NCBI GenBank assembly: GCA_000729835.1 | Contig: JFHB01000122.1 | Span: 1 to 64,000, forward strand | DNA: 64,000 bases | From: Atkinsonella hypoxylon | Taxonomy: Eukaryota; Ascomycota; Sordariomycetes; Hypocreales; Clavicipitaceae | Reading direction: 5' to 3' | Part shown: in pieces, positions 56,900 to 64,000 of the stretch | How positions within the stretch are numbered: the first letter of the stretch is position 1 | Layout of the letters: each line of letters begins with the position of its first letter | Notes under the pieces: model-generated | Database searches by the model: none | What the model was told of the DNA's origin: nothing | Seen by the model: the letters and a program-made list of their open reading frames with translations, nothing else | Made by a program: the position numbers and the translations under genes

Positions 56900-59872
56900 A
56901 TGGCATTATCCATTTCTGAGGCTCAGGCTGAGCTAATTAGGTATGAACCTCACAGATTAACGCTGAATAATAGCCGATGTAAGAAACGAGAAAACGCAGG
57001 GGCGCATATCACTGACAAAACGGGCAGTTCGTTGTCGCCCGACGACATTCCGATTAAGCTGCGATGCGCTATTTGTAGCAAATTAGCCGTCAATGCCTTT
57101 CGATTGCCTTGCTGCGAGCAAGCCATCTGCGAACCATGTAAGTTATCAATCACACCAAGCGCAGACAACCTTTAACTCGGCATTTGCTGACATCTTTCCA
57201 GGCCAATCCGATCTTCCTTCCTCCTGCCCAGTATGCGAGCACTCACCGCTATCTGCGGAAGATTGTAACCCAAACAAGTCGTTGAGAACAACCATTCGCG
57301 TGTTCCTCCGCACAGCAGAGAAGAAAAGAGAAGCCAGTCGCCCAAAACAACCGACCACTACTGTTCCTGTCCAAGAGTCGAAACCGACACCAGCAGGAAC
57401 GGAACCCGTTTCCACTGAAGCAACACCTAAATGCAATATCGATGGCCAATCACGTAGTAACAAAGAAAGAGCTGGATCACAAGCTCCTCAAGAGTCGGAA
57501 GACGCGCCAACCAACAATCCGGTACGGCAACTGGCAATGAAATTTTACCTTTTTTATCACCTCATAACTAATGCCTCTACAGGTAATCCCATCTTACGAT
57601 GGGGAAACGATGACGAAAGATGGTCAAGGCCATTCATCGACCATCGGCCCTCAAGCTGCAGAAAGTACCAACGAAGAGGCACACGCGGTACATGATGCTC
57701 AACAAGTCGACAAAACGGGCGAGGATGATGGTGATGATGAAGGCGACAATGACCAAGAGAACTACGCGACAAATGGTGGCTTTGATAACACCATGTTCTC
57801 AGGCTCTGGCGACTTCAATCAGATGCAGATGATGATGGCTATGCAAAACGGAATAGGGCCAAATACATTTGGCAGCTTCACTATGATGGGTATGTAACAG
57901 CTCCAATCTTTGCCAAAACTTTGCATGCATTGAGATCACGAAACTTTGCTGACCATGCGTCCTCTTCTTTCATTTAGGTATGCCGGGAATGGGTATGGAC
58001 CCAATGGCAATACAGAACATGTACATGAACGGTGGCTTTCAAGGCATGGGCATGAACGGCATGGGAGGCGGATTCGGGGGAGGGTTTGGGCAGGGCTCCA
58101 TGAATAATGATTGGGGCAGTTCTCAGTCGTGGAATTTCGACCAGAATAATTACAATCAAAATGGTACCGGCATGGGCACTGGTGGTTTTGGGAACTTTAA
58201 CTCAGGATTCCAGACAGGCTACAATCAAGGTAATTATGGTCATTTCAATGATTATCGCCGCAACAACTACGGCCGTGGTCGTGGACGTGGCCGTGGCTTC
58301 TACGGCGGGTACGGCCGCGGAGGCTATCAGTACAACGGAATGTCCAATTACCAAGGGCAAGGGCAAGCTCAAGGGCATTACGTGCAGCAGGACTCTTATG
58401 CTCACGCGGGACCAAATCAGGATGCAGTTATCACCAATGGCAACGCTGAAGACGGATCACAGCAGGTGGGCGCCCGCGACAGAGTTCAAGGAGCGGAAAG
58501 TGATCAAGCCAGCGGCTCCCAGGACCAGCGAAGAGAGCCATCATCGTCTAGGGACACACAAGGTAATAACAGTGGACCTGGAGCCATTCAAACCGTCGTG
58601 TCCGCGCCGGATGTGCCCGTTAACGCTCCGACCGGACCTAAGGCTATGAGGCAAGGCTTGCCAAACACCAGTCTTCATACTCTGCGAGCTCGAGGTTACC
58701 AAGTGGGCATCGAAGCTCAACATCAGGTAAATCCCGCCATATCACGACCACCGTTTGGCCCGGTTGCTGAAGCCGGCTCTCAAAGTGACTCTCTTGACCG
58801 TGAACAGGAATCCCATACGGCTCATAATGATAGTAGGGAACAATCCAAGGACTACGACCGTCGTGATACGAATAACATTGATAGTCAGTCACATAGCCAT
58901 ACTCGCTCGCAATCAAGATCACAGAGAAGCACAAGGAGCCAAAGCCACAGCAGGAGCAAGGAAAGGAGTCGAAGCAGAAGCAGAAGCAGAAGCAGAAGCC
59001 CAAGCCGAAGCCCAAGCCCAAGCCCAAGCCGAAACCGAAGCCGGAGCCGAAGCAGGAGCAGGAGCAGGAGCAGAAGCAAGAGCCCAAGCCGCTCCCATAA
59101 AAGCTCTCACCGAAGGCGACGGGATCGGTCTGAATCGGCCGATGACGATGACTATGATGATTCGTACCGGCGCAAGAAACATCGTAGCAGCAGCAAGAAA
59201 CAGTATTATGGAGACGATGACTATCAATCAACAGGAGGCAAGCAAGCTGACCGATCCCGGTCCGCCTCTCCAGACCAGTCCAAGAGACCTGGTCACCGTA
59301 GCCACCACAAGGACAGAGATCATGAAAGTCGACGGGACCGGGACAAGGACAAGCACAGAGATGACGATAAGACGAAATCATCTCGAACGTCCCACCGAGA
59401 CCGAGACAGGGAGCACGATAGCTCACGTCGCCGTGATAAAGAACGCGATCGTGATCGCAACCGAAAGAACCGCAAAGAACGTCGCAGGGATCGCGACCGT
59501 GACCGCGACCGTGACCGTGACCGAGACCGAGACCGAGATCGCGGTAGAGACACAGAAAGGGGGCACACGAGCACCAGTAGAAGAACATCCACCAGCCGCG
59601 AGAGAGATAAACCATGCCACAGCAGCAGCACAGATCCCCACACATTGGAGCGTGAAGCTCGCAACCGCGAGCGCCTACTCAAGGAAGCACAGCGCATGGC
59701 CGGCCTTGCCTCCCTCGCGGGGTCAAAAAGACACCGAGATGACACAGTGGACGGCAGCACTAGCCGCAAGGGCAGACGAACCAGTCGCCGCAGCGAGGCT
59801 CACGACGGAGCAGACGAGGAAGAACGCATGAGGAGATTAGAAGCGGAAAGGGAAGAAGGGCGTTGGGGGTAA
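56900..59872 (+). CDS. RING-finger protein with RS/RD-rich tail
   Basis: Four exons (56900-57137, 57202-57521, 57583-57889, 57978-59872) give 919 aa. Intron 1 falls inside the RING, and the join CEPC-QSDLPSSCPVC completes it: LRCAICSKLAVNAFRLPCCEQAICEPC with CPVC, near residues 55-90. Then come a disordered acidic stretch, a Gly/Met/Asn-rich segment (about 58000-58380, with RGRGRGRGF), and from about 58880 long Ser-Arg, then Arg-Asp repeats. RING plus RS-rich tail recalls the RBBP6/Mpe1 group tied to mRNA 3'-end formation, but there is no ubiquitin-like DWNN domain or zinc knuckle, so that link is tentative. Probably a nuclear ubiquitin ligase acting on RNA-processing factors (inference). Confidence 0.85.
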
Positions 59873-60600
59873 GCTGTTGAAACAAATCTGCTACGGACTT
59901 GCTTGCATAATGACCTACATGGAAATGGGCTTATAAACCTAAGGATGGGTAAAAGTGAAAAAAAAAAAAAAAAAAACGATCATGCGACCCGCCCAGAGGG
60001 AAGTGGCTAGGTGTACATATAATGTAACATAATGTGCTCATCATGAGTTCAACTAATGTCACATGAGGTGCAATATAACGACGGGGTATCGGAGCTTTTT
60101 CTTTTCTTTTCTTTCCAAATAAAAAAAGATACAGGTTCCAACATGGGAGTGTCACTAGCTCTATCTTGGAACACGATATGTTCGTTCATACAATTGATTG
60201 GTGCGTCAAGATGTCCGTCGGGCTTGTGACAGTGACCTGCATGTCAATTACAAATCATATAGCAATGTATACCCGAGGCAAGTGGGAATATCGGTGTTGC
60301 ACGCGTCTGGCGGGGCGTGTAAGCACTGTTTTGTGCCTAGGCTCCAGATGGTCTGAGATCAATCAATATGCATTGCGTCGAAATCTGGTCAGAACGATTG
60401 GAACTGGCTAGGCTAGGTCCGAACTTCCATCTTGGGTCCCTGGCCGGGTCCTGTAGCATCGTGCTCAGGGCGACAGATAACTGTGCCAAGGGTTATACCA
60501 TCTACTTGCTGTCTTTTATATTGCAGCTTACTCAATGAGCTACAGGTTTATTGGGTCCAAATAGACTATCCTACAACTGTATGCCATGTTTCATCTGTGT
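59873..60600. other. Convergent spacer, RING gene/Zn2Cys6 regulator 2
   Basis: 728 bp with a poly-A run (59959-59976) and no recognised gene. Confidence 0.5.
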
Positions 60601-63391
60601 TTACAGCCCAGAGGCATCAGTCTGTCCGCCAGCGTACACACTCCCCACCATGTCGTGCCACATCCCGTTCGTGATAAACCCTGGCACCGACGAGACAGCA
60701 GGGTACTGCAGCAGCAGCTGGGGTACATGTTCGTAGTCTGGCAGCGGGGACGCACGGCCGGCTTGCTGCTGCACAGGCGAAGTTGCTTCCCGCATCGGGA
60801 CAGAGGGCATTCCAGACGAGGCGTAGCCGCTCGTTCCTCTCGTCACTTCTGGCTGCTGGGACAAAGGAGTGACGACGAAGGGTTTGAGGGTTGGCGGCGG
60901 AGGCGCGAAGAACGAGTTCCAGGTCTCGAGGATCGGCGTTGGATTCCAGGCTGCGTGTGTAGAGGTCGGGGGGACCATTGATATGGAGTGAGCTTCCAGG
61001 TTGGTCGCTGAATTGGGCGAGTAGATGTCCTGTGGCATGGTGACTTGCGAGGGGCTTTCTTGCGAGTAGCCTCGCCGGCCTTGTTGCTGGTGTGAGCTAT
61101 AATCACCAGCCGCGACGTGGTCGGGCGGAAGATCTGGAAATGCACGGCCATCATGTTGCTGTTGATGGGGTTGCTCGACGATGGACCCGGGTGCGGCTGC
61201 TGCCTCGGCCGTCTGCTCGCGTGCATATGGAACCGATGACCGCAGCACAAACGGCTTGCTGACGTCCACGGAGAACGCTTTTCGGAACGAATCAATCTGT
61301 TTCTGCAGGTCAGGCATCGACCAGGACTGCATCACTGTTTCCAGAAGCCTCATGTGGCGCTCAAGATAGTCTCTGGCGCCAGTGTTCAAGTCCGGATCAG
61401 GCGACACAATCGCGACGAGATGCAGAACAATGCACGATAGCCCGGCATACACGGTGAAGCTGAACCCTCGTTGCATAATGTGCAGTCCAGAAAGGCCGAA
61501 CTGGTGCAAGACCGCCTCCTGCAGTCGGCAGAGGCGCCTCGCCGAGTCGCAGCAAATCATCATGTGGTGTTTCCATAGGTTGCAGCTCTCTGGTGTAACT
61601 ATGAATCCCAGGACACCGCGATGGAAGAGAATTACGGACAGATGGTAATAAGAAATCAGATTCCCGACAAACGCGTTGTCCAGTACGGGCGGCGAGGGAT
61701 CGTTGCTCGACATGGCGACCGACATGTCAGGTGGGAGCTGAGCCAAGAATCCCGTCATCGTAGGCTCGAAAGCCAGATACTCTGGATTCGTACCCCAGTC
61801 TTTCTCTCTTTTGAGCTTCTCGTGTAAGCCATGTAGGCGACGAACATTCAATACGAGGCGTGCCAAATAAGTAAAGCTCCTCGATACACGATGCTCGTAC
61901 TGGTCGACATCTTGATCAGAAGTGGTGGCGGTTGCGGCAGTTGCGGCAGTTGCGGATATCTGGTAAGGCTGAGGTTCTTCGAAATCGACGGTGTCGATGT
62001 TTATGGACAGGTCGTGACGGGCTTGAGGAGCTCCCACCATTGTTTCGCAAACAAATACAGTTTGCCAAATCCGTGTCTGCAGCCGGCATTCTGAGGGGCC
62101 GAAACCGCAGGTATGGCCAGATTTGTGAGCTTCGTGATGTTCATCTAAACTGATGTCCTTGCCCATTCGAACGCAATGCACTACTAGCATCCAGGAACGA
62201 TAGAAATAACCTCGCTCTGGGGCTGCTTCGCGCGCCTTGAGAAGGATTAGGAGAGCCTGAAGAGTACTGAGTGTCGGCACATCCATAAAATCATCTACGC
62301 TTTTTGATGCCAGGTTGAGCCAGCGATTGCTGACGCTGGGTGATTCGTCTGCCAGTCGACTCCCAATGGCAAAGAGTACCTCGAGCAGCAAAAGAGAAAT
62401 TGACTCTCTGTTTGTATGCCATTGCTTATAAAAGTCCTTCTGGTCCAAAACAGGCACATAGGGGTGAACATGCGCAAAGTAGAGTTCAAAGTATCGCATG
62501 GCCTGCTGGTGTGGAGGCATCATGGAAAGAGGAATGTAAAGCCTTTGCCCTGTGCTCCAAGCTGACAGCAGCAGATTCAAGATGTCACTGCCGTGCTCGT
62601 TTGTTTCTTCCTGGCCAACCGACGGATTTTCCCGTCTTTCCTGATGGCGCAAGTACGGCGCTGCGCCGCGCTCATCCACCTTCAGCTCACCCAGGAGATT
62701 GGAAAGCTGCTGGTCAACAGGAGCCGCCTCAGATGAAGATTCTGATTCTCGATCTGACTGTGCATTGAGTTTCGAAGATGCGGACAGTCCATGACTTATG
62801 CGATAAGTTCCTTCAGGAAGGGCACATTGCGCCAGGTTGCCATCTAATCCAGGACGGTACTTGCGTGCCGAAGCTGCCGAGGACGAGTTAGGTTCCTTGG
62901 ATTTGTAAAGTCGGTAACCCTGACACTTCCTCCCTGTCCCAATACATCGATTACATTCGGGCTTTGCCTCATCGCACTTGACTCGTCGCGACCTGGGATG
63001 GTGTCAAAGAAGGGGTAAGTTGGCCAAGCCTTGCAATGGGGTTGAGCGTGATACAGAGTGATACAGAGTGATACAGAGTGATACAAGAATCAGATTTAAA
63101 AAAAAAAGGAAAAAGAAGGAAGAAGAGAAAACAAAAAAAAAAATCATCCACAACACAGTTTTTTTTACACTTCGGAGAAAAAACGACTTGAACCAAAACG
63201 GGTCGAATAAAAAAAACGAACCTGCACGTAAGACAGCCCGTTCGCACCTTGGGGGCCCACTTCTTCACTCTGTGTGTCGTGGATGTCACCGTCACTGCAT
63301 CAATGCCGGAACTGCCGCCGACTGCAGTTGCAGTTGATGCGCTCATGCTAGATCTGCGGGCTTGATCTCTTGGACCATCTGCCATTCCCAT
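60601..63391 (-). CDS. Zn2Cys6 transcription factor with fungal-specific regulator domain
   Basis: Two exons on the minus strand (63391-63222, 62992-60601; donor GTTCGT, acceptor CCCAG) give 853 aa. The 229-bp intron lies inside the zinc cluster, which is rebuilt as TGCLTC-RSRRVKCDEAKPEC and NRCIGTGRKC, with six Cys at residues 53-80. The middle-homology region follows (FELYFAHVHPYVPVLDQKDF, then YFYRSWMLVVHCVRMGKDI). The C-terminus is rich in Pro, Gln and Ser. A nuclear regulator; its targets cannot be inferred from neighbours. The start is uncertain: in-frame ATGs at 63346, 63385, 63391 and about 63547 are possible. The intron contains a 10-bp tandem repeat. Confidence 0.88.
63048..63087 (+). 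repeat. 10-bp tandem repeat in the intron of Zn2Cys6 regulator 2
   Basis: GTGATACAGA occurs four times, the last copy imperfect, next to an A-rich stretch of the intron. Confidence 0.85.
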
Positions 63392-64000
63392 GGTCGGTGA
63401 AATTTGGGTCGTTAGCGTTCCGTTTCCCCGCCTGCAAATGGGCGGTCGATCGAAGCGGCAGATGAGTCCGTCCCCGCCAGGGCGGGCATTCGAAGAGCGC
63501 CGCCTCTCGTGTGTACCACCAATGATTGGATGGCTGACTGGTCGCATATTTTTGCCTCTCTGGCGATCTGGGATCGCCAAATCATCCCCGATCCGACGCA
63601 GCAGATGAAGTGAGTCTGGGCTTTCTCCCAATTCCTCCCTGAAGCCGTCCGTCAAGCGTGTAGGGTCGGCAACAAGAAGACGACAAGATTGAGGAGCTAG
63701 GAGACTTGGATGAACGCCCGGATTGTGCCCCTCCCCTCCCCGCCATTAAGTACCTACCTGGTACCTAGACTAGGCTAGGTCTAGACACCTCAAACCTTAG
63801 GTTCCTGCCTCTAACTACCTAGGTACCTAGGTACCTAGCCTAAGGCGGCAGGCGCTACCCACGCGACCACGCTCACTTGCTTGCTGATTGGCCTGCTCTG
63901 CCGGACTTGTAGCATTTTCGGTCCGTAACCGTTAACTACAGTTAACCTACCTTGCCGTTTAAACTCCAGTCAGCCAAACGGGCAGGCATCAACAGTTAAC
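63392..64000. other. Upstream region of Zn2Cys6 regulator 2
   Basis: Probable promoter and leader of the minus-strand regulator. Contains overlapping TACCTAGGTA copies (63816-63833). No other gene seen before the window ends. Confidence 0.5.

Noticed and set aside
58644..59645. Long Cys/Gly/Ser-rich minus-strand frame opposite the RING gene
   Set aside because: Antisense of the SR/RD repeat codons; no independent evidence.

Overview
The window is nuclear DNA from a filamentous ascomycete, most likely a sordariomycete of the order Hypocreales. The reasons are the short introns (about 50-270 bp) with GT..CTAAC..AG signals, the mix of conserved single-copy fungal genes, two Gal4-type Zn2Cys6 regulators, a dispersed 5S rRNA-like gene outside any rDNA repeat, and intergenic space carrying many copies of the short words TACCTAGGTA and TATTCCGTA. 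The species cannot be named from sequence alone.

Left third (1-20.9 kb). SPP2 (splicing, minus) and VID21/EAF1 (NuA4 scaffold, plus) diverge. The endosomal/vacuolar Na+/H+ exchanger NHX1 (minus) follows with five exons, including a 24-nt microexon. Next is a block of about 3.6 kb in which a gene of a fungal family I associate with DUF7924 is bracketed by two 5S-rRNA-related copies in opposite orientation. One copy (14474-14591) can still form every 5S helix; the other is decayed. Then come ARL3 (Golgi GTPase), RRP45 (exosome ring), a secreted GH18-fold protein that lacks the catalytic acid, and CWC15 (splicing).

Middle (20.9-35.6 kb). D-xylulose kinase lies tail-to-tail with CWC15, 19 bp apart. 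It is followed by an MMT1/2-type cation diffusion facilitator, a SIRT4-like sirtuin, a small membrane protein (DUF5321-like) and separase (ESP1).

Gene-poor island (35.6-48.2 kb). About 12.5 kb carries no convincing gene. It holds degenerate minisatellites, several exact short tandem repeats, foldback sequences and a degenerate TTAGGG tract flanked by inverted arms that differ mainly by C/T and G/A changes. It ends at the start codon of a large Zn2Cys6 regulator, so part of it may be that gene's control region.

Right part (48.2-64 kb). Zn2Cys6 regulator 1 is followed by KRI1 (pre-ribosome factor, with a GC-AG intron), the Rab5 GTPase YPT5, a RING-finger protein with a long RS/RD-rich tail, and Zn2Cys6 regulator 2 (minus).

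Most genes are housekeeping: RNA processing (SPP2, CWC15, RRP45, KRI1), chromatin and cell division (VID21, separase, sirtuin), and endomembrane traffic and ion balance (NHX1, ARL3, YPT5, the CDF carrier). There is no secondary-metabolite cluster and no intact transposon. All exon joins were made by hand by matching splice signals with reading phase; the summed exon lengths of every spliced gene are divisible by three.
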